Origin: JAEZVV01 sp036652035
Lineage (GTDB): Bacteria > Pseudomonadota > Gammaproteobacteria > Burkholderiales > Burkholderiaceae_F
Direction of reading: 5' to 3'
DNA length: 64,000 nt
Assembly: GCA_036652035.1 (NCBI GenBank)
Contig: JAVVWR010000004.1
Coordinates: forward strand, 1 to 64,000
Of the stretch, positions 53,249 through 61,908 are shown in pieces. The stretch's first letter is position 1, and each line of letters begins with the position of its first letter. Below the pieces are notes generated by a model, which searched no databases, was not told where the DNA came from, and worked only from the letters and a program-made list of their open reading frames with translations. The translations under genes were made by a program, and so were the position numbers.

Positions 53249-54149
53249 TCGCCGCGGCGATCGCCGTGCGCTGAGCCGCGGCCGCCCGCTCTCCTTCCAG
53301 AATCGATAGATTGCGCGCGGCAAAGTCCGTGCTCTTGGTCGTGGCCAGGTGCGGCCGGATCACGACATCGGCTGCCTCGGCCAGCTCCCAGCTCGAGATG
53401 GCCTGCCCCATGATGTTGAAGGTCTGCATCACGACATCGGTGGTCGAGTCCGTGGTTTGCGAGCCCGGCTTGGTCGAGATATCGACCGCGATCACCACGT
53501 CGGCTCCCATCTGGCGCGCCGCGCGCGCGGGCACCGGGCTCACCAGCCCGCCGTCGACATATTCGCGGCCGCGGATCGGCACTGGCTGGAATACGCCCGG
53601 CACGCTGCTCGAGGCGCGCACCGCCATGCCGGTGTTGCCGCGCTCGAAGACCACCATCTCGCCGCTCTTGAGGTCGGCGGCCACGGCGGCGAACTTGCGC
53701 GGCAATTGTTCGATCGGTCGCTGACGCAGAACGCTGTTGATGTAGTTCTGCAGGGCTTCGCCCTTGATCAGCCCGCGCCCCGAGATCGGGCTGGCCCAGT
53801 CGGCCATGGTGGCTTCGTCCATTTGCAGCGCCATCTTCTGCAGTTCGAACCCGTTGTAGCCATTGGCGTAGAGGGCGCCGACGACCGAGCCGGCGCTGGT
53901 GCCGGCGACGATATCGACCTGAACCCCCTGCGCTTCCAAGGCCTTGATCACGCCGATATGCGCAAAGCCGCGCGCGGCCCCGCCGCCGAGAGCGAGCCCG
54001 ATGCGAGGCGGGCGCGGCGCGGGTTGGATGACGGGGGCTTCGACCCGCTCGGGCTGAGGCGAGGTGACTACGGAAGAGGAGGGGAGGGTCTGGCAGCCGG
54101 CCAGCGCCATCAGCGCGGCGACGACGAAGAAGGGGCGAATTCGATGCAT
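53211..54149 (-). CDS. Patatin-like phospholipase lipoprotein
   Basis: This 312-aa lipoprotein has lipobox LAGC at residues 16-19 after MHRIRPFFVVAALM, then a Pro-rich linker. The patatin domain contains the oxyanion GGGAARGFAHIG, the nucleophile GTSAGS (Ser of GxSxG) and the catalytic Asp in YVDGGLVSPVP, so all catalytic elements are present. Family members (RssA-like) hydrolyse acyl esters of lipids; the substrate is unknown. The protein should sit in an envelope membrane facing the periplasm or surface. It is divergent from fbpA, with only the Fur-type palindrome between, and its 3' end overlaps the NlpC/P60 gene. Confidence 0.88.
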   Translation of the reverse strand: MHRIRPFFVVAALMALAGCQTLPSSSVVTSPQPERVEAPVIQPAPRPPRIGLALGGGAARGFAHIGVIKALEAQGVQVDIVAGTSAGSVVGALYANGYNGFELQKMALQMDEATMADWASPISGRGLIKGEALQNYINSVLRQRPIEQLPRKFAAVAADLKSGEMVVFERGNTGMAVRASSSVPGVFQPVPIRGREYVDGGLVSPVPARAARQMGADVVIAVDISTKPGSQTTDSTTDVVMQTFNIMGQAISSWELAEAADVVIRPHLATTKSTDFAARNLSILEGERAAAAQRTAIAAAITRAQARIAAQP

Positions 54150-54192
54150 GACGAGATCGTAACGGTTGGCGCGGGTTCGTTCGGGAGATCGG

Positions 54193-54223
54193 TCAAATGC
54201 AAATGAGAACGATTTGCATTTGA
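54193..54223. promoter_or_regulatory. Fur-type operator before fbpA
   Basis: TCAAATGCAAAT (54193-54204) and ATTTGCATTTGA (54212-54223) are perfect 12-base arms around GAGAACG. The core AAATGAGAACGATTTGCATTT is close to known Fur boxes of the AAATGAGAATCATTTGC form. It sits 54 bases before the fbpA start and 44 bases before the divergent patatin start, and matches in style the palindrome at 1325-1353 between fbpC and fbpB. Confidence 0.85.
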
Positions 54224-54276
54224 GTGTGACTTTGTTTACATTGCGTTCACCCCAAACTCAATGCGTGGAGATCACG

Positions 54277-55356
54277 GTGAGAACGATTTCGATGTCCGAG
54301 CGCTGGCTCGATGGAGCGATGAAACTGTCGGTGGCCGGTCTGGTGGCTGCCAGCTTTCTGGTCGGCCCCGACGCCCGGGCACAAGCCAAGCCTGACGCCG
54401 AGAAAGTGCTCAACCTCTATTCGGCGCGCCACTATCAGACCGATGAAGCCTTGTACGACGGTTTTACCAAGAAGACCGGCATCAAGATCAATCGCATCGA
54501 GCTGGGCGACGAGCCCTTGCTGCAGCGGCTGCGCACCGAAGGGGCGGCGAGCCCCGCCGACGTGATCCTGCTGGTCGATGCGGCTCGTTTGTGGCGGGCC
54601 CAGGTGGAGGGTCTCTTCAAGCCGGTCCAGTCGAAACTGCTCGACGACAAGATCCCGGCCAGGCTGCGCGCCAACGACGGCACCTGGTACGGCCTGTCGA
54701 CCCGCGCCCGTGTGATTGTCTACAACAAGGCCGAGATCAAGCCGGACGACGTGGCAACTTATGAGTTGCTGGCCGACCCGCGCAACAAGGGCAAGGTCTG
54801 CACCCGTTCGGGTTCGCACCCCTACATGCTGTCTCTGATTGGTTCGCTGGTCGAACGCAATGGCGAAAAAGCGACCGAAGACTGGGCGCGCGGCATGGTG
54901 GCCAACATGGCGCGCCCGCCGCGCGGTGGCGACACCGACCAGATCAAGGCGGTCGCGAGCGGCGAATGCGGAGTGGCCTTGAGCAACACCTATTACCTGG
55001 CGCGTCTGATGCGCTCGGACGACCGCAAGGACAAGGATCTGATGTCCAAGATCGGTCTGGTCTGGCCCAACCAGAAAGACCGTGGCACGCACGTCAATAT
55101 CGCCGGCGGCGCGGTGGCGAAAAACGCGCCGCACCCGGGCAACGCTCAACTGTTTCTCGAATACCTTGCCAGTCCCGAGGCGCAACGCTATTTCGCTGAC
55201 GGCAACAACGAGTGGCCGGTGGTCAAGGGCGCGGCTGACGACAACCCCGCTTTGAACGCGATGGGCAAGTTCAAGACCGAAGACGTGCCGATCTCGACCA
55301 TCGGCAAGAACCAGATCGCCGCGCAGCGGATTCTCGACCGCGCCGGCTACCGCTAA
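54277..55356 (+). CDS. fbpA: Iron(III) ABC transporter substrate-binding protein
   Basis: This 359-aa periplasmic protein binds ferric iron and delivers it to FbpBC. The signal peptide is KLSVAGLVAASFLVGPDARA. The mature start, VLNLYSARHYQTDEALYDGF, contains the YSARHY pattern of FbpA/FutA proteins. Tyrosines expected as iron ligands appear in SNTYYLARLM, and THVNIAGGAVAKNAPHP is conserved. GTG 54277 is chosen because GGAG at 54267-54270 lies six bases before it; ATG 54292 is the alternative. The Fur-type palindrome upstream implies iron repression. Its permease and ATPase partners are 51 kb away in this window. Two hairpins follow the stop. Confidence 0.9.
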   Translation: MRTISMSERWLDGAMKLSVAGLVAASFLVGPDARAQAKPDAEKVLNLYSARHYQTDEALYDGFTKKTGIKINRIELGDEPLLQRLRTEGAASPADVILLVDAARLWRAQVEGLFKPVQSKLLDDKIPARLRANDGTWYGLSTRARVIVYNKAEIKPDDVATYELLADPRNKGKVCTRSGSHPYMLSLIGSLVERNGEKATEDWARGMVANMARPPRGGDTDQIKAVASGECGVALSNTYYLARLMRSDDRKDKDLMSKIGLVWPNQKDRGTHVNIAGGAVAKNAPHPGNAQLFLEYLASPEAQRYFADGNNEWPVVKGAADDNPALNAMGKFKTEDVPISTIGKNQIAAQRILDRAGYR

Positions 55357-55363
55357 ACCCGCC

Positions 55364-55425
55364 GGGGCGCTTGAGCGCCCCGCTTGATGTCTTTCCCCGC
55401 GGCGCTCATTGAGCGCCGTTTCTTC
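55364..55425 (+). terminator. Hairpins after fbpA, second followed by T-rich tract
   Basis: GGGGCGC-TTGA-GCGCCCC (55364-55381) and CGGCGCTC-ATT-GAGCGCCG (55400-55418) are consecutive perfect stems. The second is followed by TTTCTTCC. They separate fbpA from the cytochrome gene and probably end the fbpA transcript. Confidence 0.75.
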
Positions 55426-55449
55426 CTCCCGGATTGAAAGGAGGGTCGC

Positions 55450-56628
55450 ATGCGACCCCGGACCCTGCTCGCCCTGATTTTTGCCTTGGGACTCGCCGCT
55501 TGCGGCGGTGATGAGACTGCTGCCCCGCTCGCGGCAGACGAAGTTGGCCTGTCGCGGCTGGAGTTGATCGGCAAGCGGATCTTCTTTGACACCTCGCTGT
55601 CCGAGCCGCATGGGCAGTCCTGCGCGACCTGCCACGATCCGGCGCTTGCTTTCTCAGGCAACTCGGCTTTCACGCTGGGGGTGGCGCCGGGGGCCGCGAG
55701 CGGACGGTTTGGAACTCGCAATGTGCCGACCGTCATGTACGCGATGTTCGTGCCGCCGTTTTACTTTGAAGACGATGCGGGAGAGCAGGTTCCTGTCGGC
55801 GGCTTGTTCCTTGACGGCCGCGCCGCCAGTCTTGAAGACCAGGCCAGTAAGCCGTTTTTCAATCCGGTGGAGATGGCCTTGCCGGGACCCGCTGCCTTGC
55901 GCGAGCGACTGGCGGCTGCCAGCTACGCTCAACTCATACGCGATCAGTTCGGCGCGCAAGTCTTTGCGTCTCCCGCGGCAACACTCGCGGCGGCAGCGCA
56001 AGCCCTGGCCGCTTTCGAGCGCACGCCGCGCTTTGCCCCGTTTAGCTCGAAGTACGACGCAGTGCGTCGCGGGCAGGCGCAGCTCAGCGTTCAGGAAAGC
56101 CGCGGCCTGGCTCTGTTTGTCGATGCCACCAAGGGCAATTGCGCCGCCTGCCACCCTTTTGTCGCGGGATCCAAACTCGACGCAGATCACCTTTTCACCG
56201 ACTTCACTTACGACAATCTCGGCGTTCCGCGCAACCGGCGGATTCCGGCCAATGCCGAGCCCGCACTCTTCGATCTCGGCCTGTGCGGGCCGGCGCGCAG
56301 CGATCTGGTCGAGACCCGACCACAGTGGTGCGGCGCTTTCCGCGTGCCGACGCTGCGCAATGTCGCGCTGCGGCCCGCGTTCTTTCACAATGGCGCCATC
56401 ACCACGCTGCGCGATTCGGTGAGCTTTTACGTCACCCGCGAGACCGATCCCTTTCGCTGGTATCGCGGCGAGCTCTACGACGACTTGCCGCCCGCTTTCA
56501 AAGCGAACGTCAATGCCAGCGAAGCGCCGTACGACGCGACACCGGCGACCGGTCCTCGCCTGTCCGAAGCCGAGATCGACGACGTTGTGGCCTTTCTGCA
56601 CACGCTCACCGATGGCTGGAAGCCTTAG
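55450..56628 (+). CDS. Di-haem cytochrome c peroxidase-like lipoprotein
   Basis: This 392-aa protein of the CcpA/MauG family has two covalent haem sites, CATCH (about residue 58) and CAACH (about residue 233). A lipoprotein-type leader ends in LAAC at residue 18, so it is probably anchored on the periplasmic side. Other conserved parts are GKRIFFDTSLSEPHGQSC, RNVPTVMYAMF, FLDGRAASLEDQA and FRVPTLRNVALRPAFFHNGA. It may reduce peroxide or modify a protein or cofactor; MauG-type and peroxidase roles cannot be separated here. AGGAGG upstream supports ATG 55450. It follows the fbpA terminators, so it is likely a separate unit. Its stop touches the end of the converging gene fragment. Confidence 0.87.
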   Translation: MRPRTLLALIFALGLAACGGDETAAPLAADEVGLSRLELIGKRIFFDTSLSEPHGQSCATCHDPALAFSGNSAFTLGVAPGAASGRFGTRNVPTVMYAMFVPPFYFEDDAGEQVPVGGLFLDGRAASLEDQASKPFFNPVEMALPGPAALRERLAAASYAQLIRDQFGAQVFASPAATLAAAAQALAAFERTPRFAPFSSKYDAVRRGQAQLSVQESRGLALFVDATKGNCAACHPFVAGSKLDADHLFTDFTYDNLGVPRNRRIPANAEPALFDLGLCGPARSDLVETRPQWCGAFRVPTLRNVALRPAFFHNGAITTLRDSVSFYVTRETDPFRWYRGELYDDLPPAFKANVNASEAPYDATPATGPRLSEAEIDDVVAFLHTLTDGWKP

Positions 56629-57040
56629 CGTCCGACGGCGGCGCGCGTGGTCGTGATGTCGAACACGGCGTTCAAGGCGGGCAAGAGTCGCATGGCCAAG
56701 ATGCCGGCCGCGTCGGGTCGCTGGGTGGCCGCCACAGCTTGAGTCCAGATCTCGGTCTGAAGAGCCGCGCCTTCGGCGCGCTTGGTCTGGGTGAACGTCT
56801 GGGTGAACGCCGGGTCGTTCGCTGGGCTGTGGGCGAGCGCTCGACCATCGACGTGGCGGCGAAACNNNNNNNNNNNNNNNNNNNNNNNNNNNNNNNNNNN
56901 NNNNNNNNNNNNNNNNNNNNNNNNNNNNNNNNNNNNNNNNNNNNNNNNNNNNNNNNNNNNNNNNNGCCAGCTTCGAAGAACACCAACATGGCCAGGAACA
57001 GTCCAAACGAAAACGCCGATGCGATCCGTTCGACGTTCAT
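56625..57040 (-). pseudogene. Broken bestrophin-like (DUF4239-type) membrane gene, spans a gap
   Basis: The N-terminal piece before the gap reads MNVERIASAFSFGLFLAMLVFF. The piece after the gap reads FRRHVDGRALAHSP, then LQTEIWTQAVAATQ, LLPALNAVFDITTTRAA and a stop. These match successive parts of bestrophin-like/DUF4239 proteins, in which roughly 80 residues normally lie between them and further membrane segments follow ITTTR. Here the protein stops right after that motif (TAA at 56625-56627), so the C-terminal membrane part is missing. The two pieces are also in different frames across the 100 N. A truncated gene with a real unsequenced gap is the best reading. Function in the family is unknown. 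Confidence 0.6.
56866..56965. other. Assembly gap 5 (100 N) without duplicated flanks
   Basis: Unlike the other four gaps, the sequence on the two sides shares no 55-base repeat. The frame also changes across it. This is probably a true missing stretch of unknown length, estimated at about 240 bases from the family alignment of the interrupted gene. Confidence 0.8.
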
Positions 57041-57439
57041 CACTCGGGTCCGTGCTGTCGGACGGCATGTGATTCGCAGGGCCGCGCTGGCGCCGAGCCA
57101 GTGGGGTCGCGCCGTGGACGGGAGGATTTGTCGTGCCGCGGGAAACTGCCGTTGGTTCGAATGATTTGGTCTTGATGCGGTGATGTGCGGCAATTGATGT
57201 TTTATTGCGACAGTCTTGACTCAAGCTGGGATTGGTTGGATCCGAACGCGACTCGGCATTGGCGTGCCGCCGTGGCTTGGTGCGAGAGCCGATGCGATGG
57301 ACACGCACGACGGTCTGGGGCTGATCGCTGTGGCAACGCGGCCTTGCTCGTCCGTTTCGGGGAAATGACGGCTCGATTCCTGGGGGCCTGGTGTCAATCT
57401 GCCATTGCTTGCCTGACTCCTTTTGACTGGAGGTGTGTC
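57041..57439. other. 399-base region between the bestrophin-like fragment and an OmpA gene
   Basis: This should hold the promoter and leader of the OmpA-family gene at 57440. The frames here give no convincing protein. TTGACT at 57216-57221 resembles a -35 box but has no acceptable -10 at normal spacing. GGAGGTG at 57429-57435 is the ribosome site. Nothing else is recognised. Confidence 0.5.
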
Positions 57440-58528
57440 ATGAAAAGCAAGATTGCACTCGCAGTGTTGATGGCAGTGACGGCAATGACTCCGCTGGCGG
57501 CCAAGGCGCAAATGAAGTTCGAGGCCGATCGATGGTGGGATAACCGCTGGTATGTCACGCCCTTTGGCAGCTACACGCTGTCAGACGGCGATCGCAAGAC
57601 CGACGACGCCTGGGGCTATGGCTTGTCCTTGGGCAAGTCGATCAGCCCCAACTGGAACCTCGAGCTGCGCGGTCAGTACGAGACGATGGACCCCAAGCTG
57701 TCGAACGGATCGCAGTTCAAGGTGTGGACCGCCGGGCTTGACCTGCACTGGTTCTTCCTCGGCCGCGAGGGCTATTCCCGTCACAACGACCTTCAGCCCT
57801 ACTTGATCGGCGGCATCGGCGCGATCCGCGACAAGGCGGCCGGCCAATCGGCCACCAGCTTCATGGCCGATGCCGGCATGGGCGTGCTGTGGCCGTTCTC
57901 CGACTGGGGCCGCTTGTTTGTCGATGGCCGTTATCGCTTTGACCAGAATCACAACAATCTGGTGAGCCACACCAGCTTTGGCGACTGGATCTTCAGCGCC
58001 GGTTTGCAGATCCCGCTCGGCAAGGTGCCGGAAGTGGCAGCCCCCGTTCGCGCCGCGCCCGTGATGGTTGCGCCCCCGCCGCCAGCCCCGCCGCCGCCGC
58101 CCCCGCCGCAGCCGGTGTCACGCAAATTCGAGCTGTTGGCCGACGCCATGTTTGCCTTCAACAGCACCGTCCTTAGCGAGGCTGGCAAGGGTCATGTCAA
58201 CGCCATGCTGACCGAGCTCAATAACGCCGGGGTGACCAGCCTGAGTTCGATCACCGTGATCGGTTTCACCGATCCGATTGGCTCCCCGCAATACAACCTC
58301 AAGCTCTCGGCCGAGCGGGCCAATGCGGTGCGCGATTATCTGGTCGCCAGTGGCGTTCCGGCCAGCCTCATCGCCACCGAAGGCCTGGGCGAGGCGCAGT
58401 TGAAGATCACCGAAGCGGACTGCGCGAGCCAGGGCAAGAGTCGTCCGCGCTCGGCGCTGATCGCCTGTCTGGCGCCTGACCGGCGAGTCGAGATCGGTGC
58501 GATCGGGACCCAGACCGTCGCGCAATAG
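57440..58528 (+). CDS. ompA: OmpA-family outer-membrane protein
   Basis: This 362-aa protein has signal peptide MKSKIALAVLMAVTAMTPLA cut after AKA. An eight-strand-type barrel follows (WWDNRWYVTPFGSYTLSDGD, DAWGYGLSLGKSISPNWNLEL, LDLHWFFLG, FVDGRYRFDQNHNN). Then comes a striking Pro-rich hinge (VAPPPPAPPPPPPPQP, about residue 215-230) and the C-terminal OmpA domain. That domain holds MFAFNSTVLSEAGKG, ITVIGFTDPIGSPQYNLKLS, ERANAVRDYLVASGVP and RRVEIGAI. It should link the outer membrane to peptidoglycan. GGAGGTG fixes ATG 57440. A strong terminator follows, so it is a single-gene unit. It differs from the OmpA protein at 17024, which has no barrel. Confidence 0.92.
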   Translation: MKSKIALAVLMAVTAMTPLAAKAQMKFEADRWWDNRWYVTPFGSYTLSDGDRKTDDAWGYGLSLGKSISPNWNLELRGQYETMDPKLSNGSQFKVWTAGLDLHWFFLGREGYSRHNDLQPYLIGGIGAIRDKAAGQSATSFMADAGMGVLWPFSDWGRLFVDGRYRFDQNHNNLVSHTSFGDWIFSAGLQIPLGKVPEVAAPVRAAPVMVAPPPPAPPPPPPPQPVSRKFELLADAMFAFNSTVLSEAGKGHVNAMLTELNNAGVTSLSSITVIGFTDPIGSPQYNLKLSAERANAVRDYLVASGVPASLIATEGLGEAQLKITEADCASQGKSRPRSALIACLAPDRRVEIGAIGTQTVAQ

Positions 58529-58546
58529 TCCTTCGTCGGATCTGAC

Positions 58547-58575
58547 AACGCCGGCCTGGGGGCCGGCGTTTTTTT
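58547..58575 (+). terminator. Intrinsic terminator of the OmpA gene
   Basis: AACGCCGGCC (58547-58556) pairs with GGCCGGCGTT (58561-58570) over a TGGG loop and runs into TTTTT. It sits 18 bases after the stop codon: a textbook rho-independent terminator. Confidence 0.93.
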
Positions 58576-58666
58576 ACGTGCGAACTTCGAACCTCGGTCT
58601 TCCGGGCGCAGGCCGCTGCGCCTTGTCAAAGAGCGATCGCGCTCGGCGCGCGGATCGGCACTGCAC

Positions 58667-61600
58667 TCATTCGAGCGACTCCATCCTGGCGGCCAATTCG
58701 ATATTGCCGCCAGCGGCAGCGGTGTTGATGCTCAGGGTCCGTTCGCCGATAAAGCGCGCCAGGTAATGCGGGCCGCCGGCTTTCGGGCCGGTGCCGGAGA
58801 GGCCCTCGCCACCAAAGGGCTGGCTGCCGACCACCGCGCCGATCAGGTTGCGGTTGACGTAGAGGTTGCCGACTCGAGCGCGGGCGGCAACCTGATCGAC
58901 CCGGGCGTCGAGCCGTGTATGCAAGCCGAGCGTCAGGCCGTAGCCGGTGGCGTGAATCGAGTCGATCACGCGCTCGATCTCGTGCTTGTCAAAGCGCACC
59001 ACATGCAGGATCGGGCCAAAGTTCTCACGGGTGAGCTCGCCAATCGATCCGATCTCATAGGCCAGGGGAGCGAAGAAGTTGCCGTCGGCCGCCGGGGTGT
59101 CGCATTCGAAGATTCGCCTGGCATTGGCGCGCAGCCAGTCGCGGTGCCCGGTCAACAAGGCGAGCTGATCGGCGTCGATCACCGGGCCGACGTCGGTGGC
59201 GGGGTCGCGCGGGTCGCCCACCACCAGCTCGCGCATCGCGCCGGCGATCATGGCGCACAGACTGTCGGCGATGTCCTCCTGCACGAACAAGACGCGCAGC
59301 GCCGAGCAGCGTTGACCGCAGGAGCGGAAGGCGCTGGCGATCACCGCGTCGCACACCTGCTCGGGCAGCGCGGTGGAGTCGACGATCATCGCGTTCTGGC
59401 CGCCGGTTTCTGCGATCAAAACGCCGATCGGAGCGTCGCGCGCCGCCAGCGCCCGGTTGATCGCGCGCGCGGTGGAGGTCGATCCGGTAAAGACCACGCC
59501 GGCGATTCTCGGGTCGTGGGTGAGCGCGCGGCCGACCGTCTCCCCCGCCCCCAGCGCCAGTTGCAAAACAGCGCGGGGAATGCCTGCCTGATGCATCAGT
59601 TCGACCGCTCGCGCCGCGATGCGCGGGGTCTGCTCGGCCGGCTTGGCCATCACGCTGTTGCCGGTGACAAGCGCCGCCGCTACCTGGCCGACGAAGATCG
59701 CGAGTGGAAAATTCCACGGGCTGATCGCCACGAACACCCCGCGCCCGGTGGCGCGCAAGACATTCGATTCCCCCGCCGGCCCGGGCAGCGTTTGTTGCGC
59801 CATCAAGCCACGCGCCTGGTGGGCGTAGTAGCGACAGAAGTCGACCGCTTCGCGCACTTCCAGGTGCGAGTCGAGCAGGGTGCGGCCGGCTTCGCGCACC
59901 AGAAGGGCAATCAGCTCGGGCTGCGCCGCCTCGATCGCGTCGGCGGCGCGTTCAAGCAGGCGGGCGCGGGGCTCGACGCCTTGCTCATTCCACTCGAGCT
60001 GGGCGATCACGGCGGCGGCAATGGCGGCGTCGAGATCGGACAGCGTGGTTTCGCTCGAGCGCGACACCACTTCGGCGCGGGCGGCGGGGTTGGTCAATTC
60101 CGACCGGGCGCTGGCCTGAGTCGGCACGGCGAGCAAGGGATCGAGGTCGATCACCGGCAGCGGAGCGTTGACGACGGCGGCGAGTTCAGCCAGCGGGCCG
60201 GGCCGGGACAGGTCGATCCCCGCCGAATTGCGCCGTTCGCCAAAGAGCTGGGCGCCGGTGGGCAGGGCGGTGATCGGGGCGTCGCGGTCCAAGGCCGCCT
60301 TGGCTTGCTCAAAGGCGTCGACTACCAGTTCGGTTGGCTCGACCGAGCGATCGGTGAGCTGGTGAACGAAGGAGGAGTTGGCGCCGTTTTCGAGCAGGCG
60401 GCGCACCAGGTAGGCGAGCAGGTCGCGGAATTCGCCAACCGGGGCATAGACGCGCACCCGCGCCGCCGGCTGGTCGGCGAGCAAGGCGTCAAAGAGCGGT
60501 TCGCCCATGCCGTGGAGGCGCTGGAATTCGTAGGCCTGGGCCGGCGCAAGCTCTTGCGCGTAGCCGATGATCGCCGCCACGCTCATCGCATTGTGGGTGG
60601 CGAACTGCGGATAGACCGGCGCGGCGCTGGCGAGCAGCCGGCGGGCCAGCGCCAGGTAAGAGAGGTCGCTGCCCCACTTGCGGGTAAAGACGGGGAAGCC
60701 GGCCAGGCCGAGCTCTTGCGCGCGCTTGATCTCGGCGTCCCAATACGCGCCCTTGACCAGGCGGATCGCGATCGGGCGATCGAGCTCGAGCGAGAGCGCG
60801 AGCAGGCGATCGAGCGTGGCGCGCGCGCGTGGCGCGTAAGCCTGCAGCGCCAGGCCCAGCCCGCTCCAGCCCGCCAGACTGGGCTCGCGCATCAGGCGCT
60901 CGAAGAGCGCGATCTGCAGCACCAGCCGTTCGGATTCCTCGGCGTCGATGGTCAGGCCGAGATTGGCCTGGGCGGCCTTCTGCGCCAGGGTGAGCAGGCG
61001 CGGGTAGAGCTCGGCGTTGACGCGGTCGATCTGGCCGACTTCGAAGCGCGGGTGGATCGCTGAGAGCTTGACCGACACGCCGTCGCGCTCGCGCCAATCG
61101 GCCGCCGCTGCGCCGCCCGCCACCGCCGCCACCGCGGCTTCATACGCGGCATACGAGCGGTCGGCGTCGGCCTGGGTGCGGGCGCCTTCACCCAGCATGT
61201 CGAAGGAATGAACGATGCGGCGATCGGCCTGCTGGCGGCTGCGCGCGGTGGCGCCAGCGAGCGTGGTGGCGAACACGAACTGGTCGCCAAAGCGGCGAAT
61301 GCCATCGATTACCAGCGGGCGCAGCGCGCTGCGGGCGAGCCAGGCGCGCAGGGTGCCGGCGTCGCCGCCCGCGCCGCGCAGGTCGGCATCGGCCGCGGTG
61401 TGACCGGCGAGCGTCAGGGCGCGCCCCAGGACGCGGGTGATGAAGCCCTCGCCCTCGGCACTGGCGGCGCGGTCTTTGAAGGCCGCGAGTTTCTCGGCGA
61501 TCAGCCAGGTCTGGGTTTCGGGGTCGGGCGCGCGCAGCAGCGCTTCGGCCAGGCGCAGCAGCGCCACGCCTTCGGGGCTGGCGAGCGGGAAGGCGTTGAG

Positions 61601-61798
61601 CAGGTTTTGCGCTGACCAAAGCCCCGGGTTGGCGCTGCGCACCGTGTCGATGTAGCGCAGGGCGCGCTCGCGTGCCGTGGATTGGACCGCCGCCGCCGGC
61701 CTCCCGGTTGCCAGCAGCCGGGTGATGGCGTCGCGTTCGTCGGGCGTCGGGTCGCCCAGATCCGGAAGCGCCTCGAGTGCGGCGGCGGTGGTTCTCAT
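58667..61798 (-). CDS. putA: Bifunctional proline dehydrogenase / P5C dehydrogenase
   Basis: This 1043-aa enzyme oxidises proline to glutamate in two steps. The proline dehydrogenase part includes RLVKGAYWDAEIKRAQELG, FATHNAMSVAAIIGYAQE, EFQRLHGMGEPLFDALLAD and VGEFRDLLAYLVRRLLENG. The aldehyde dehydrogenase part has ISPWNFPLAIFVGQVAAAL, the acidic catalytic residue in LIAETGGQNAM, the nucleophile Cys in SCGQRCSALRVL, and QPFGGEGLSGTGPKAGGP near the end. The N-terminus lacks an obvious ribbon-helix-helix DNA-binding domain, so it is probably not autoregulatory. ATG 61798 (MRTTAAALE) is preceded by GGAGA. It can also take the P5C made by ornithine aminotransferase (39932). Peripheral inner-membrane location is expected. 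Confidence 0.95.
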   Translation of the reverse strand: MRTTAAALEALPDLGDPTPDERDAITRLLATGRPAAAVQSTARERALRYIDTVRSANPGLWSAQNLLNAFPLASPEGVALLRLAEALLRAPDPETQTWLIAEKLAAFKDRAASAEGEGFITRVLGRALTLAGHTAADADLRGAGGDAGTLRAWLARSALRPLVIDGIRRFGDQFVFATTLAGATARSRQQADRRIVHSFDMLGEGARTQADADRSYAAYEAAVAAVAGGAAAADWRERDGVSVKLSAIHPRFEVGQIDRVNAELYPRLLTLAQKAAQANLGLTIDAEESERLVLQIALFERLMREPSLAGWSGLGLALQAYAPRARATLDRLLALSLELDRPIAIRLVKGAYWDAEIKRAQELGLAGFPVFTRKWGSDLSYLALARRLLASAAPVYPQFATHNAMSVAAIIGYAQELAPAQAYEFQRLHGMGEPLFDALLADQPAARVRVYAPVGEFRDLLAYLVRRLLENGANSSFVHQLTDRSVEPTELVVDAFEQAKAALDRDAPITALPTGAQLFGERRNSAGIDLSRPGPLAELAAVVNAPLPVIDLDPLLAVPTQASARSELTNPAARAEVVSRSSETTLSDLDAAIAAAVIAQLEWNEQGVEPRARLLERAADAIEAAQPELIALLVREAGRTLLDSHLEVREAVDFCRYYAHQARGLMAQQTLPGPAGESNVLRATGRGVFVAISPWNFPLAIFVGQVAAALVTGNSVMAKPAEQTPRIAARAVELMHQAGIPRAVLQLALGAGETVGRALTHDPRIAGVVFTGSTSTARAINRALAARDAPIGVLIAETGGQNAMIVDSTALPEQVCDAVIASAFRSCGQRCSALRVLFVQEDIADSLCAMIAGAMRELVVGDPRDPATDVGPVIDADQLALLTGHRDWLRANARRIFECDTPAADGNFFAPLAYEIGSIGELTRENFGPILHVVRFDKHEIERVIDSIHATGYGLTLGLHTRLDARVDQVAARARVGNLYVNRNLIGAVVGSQPFGGEGLSGTGPKAGGPHYLARFIGERTLSINTAAAGGNIELAARMESLE

Positions 61799-61908
61799 GG
61801 TGTCTCCGGGTTTTCTTGTGGGAATGCGCGCGGAATCTACACGTGCCATCCAAGCGAGGCGCCGCTGTTGCACCGATACAATGCGCGCCCCATCAGAAAT
61901 GGCTGCCT

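Noticed and set aside
57380..57425. Possible sigma-54 promoter before the OmpA gene
   Set aside because: The GG and GC are nine bases apart instead of ten, and the flanking consensus is poor.
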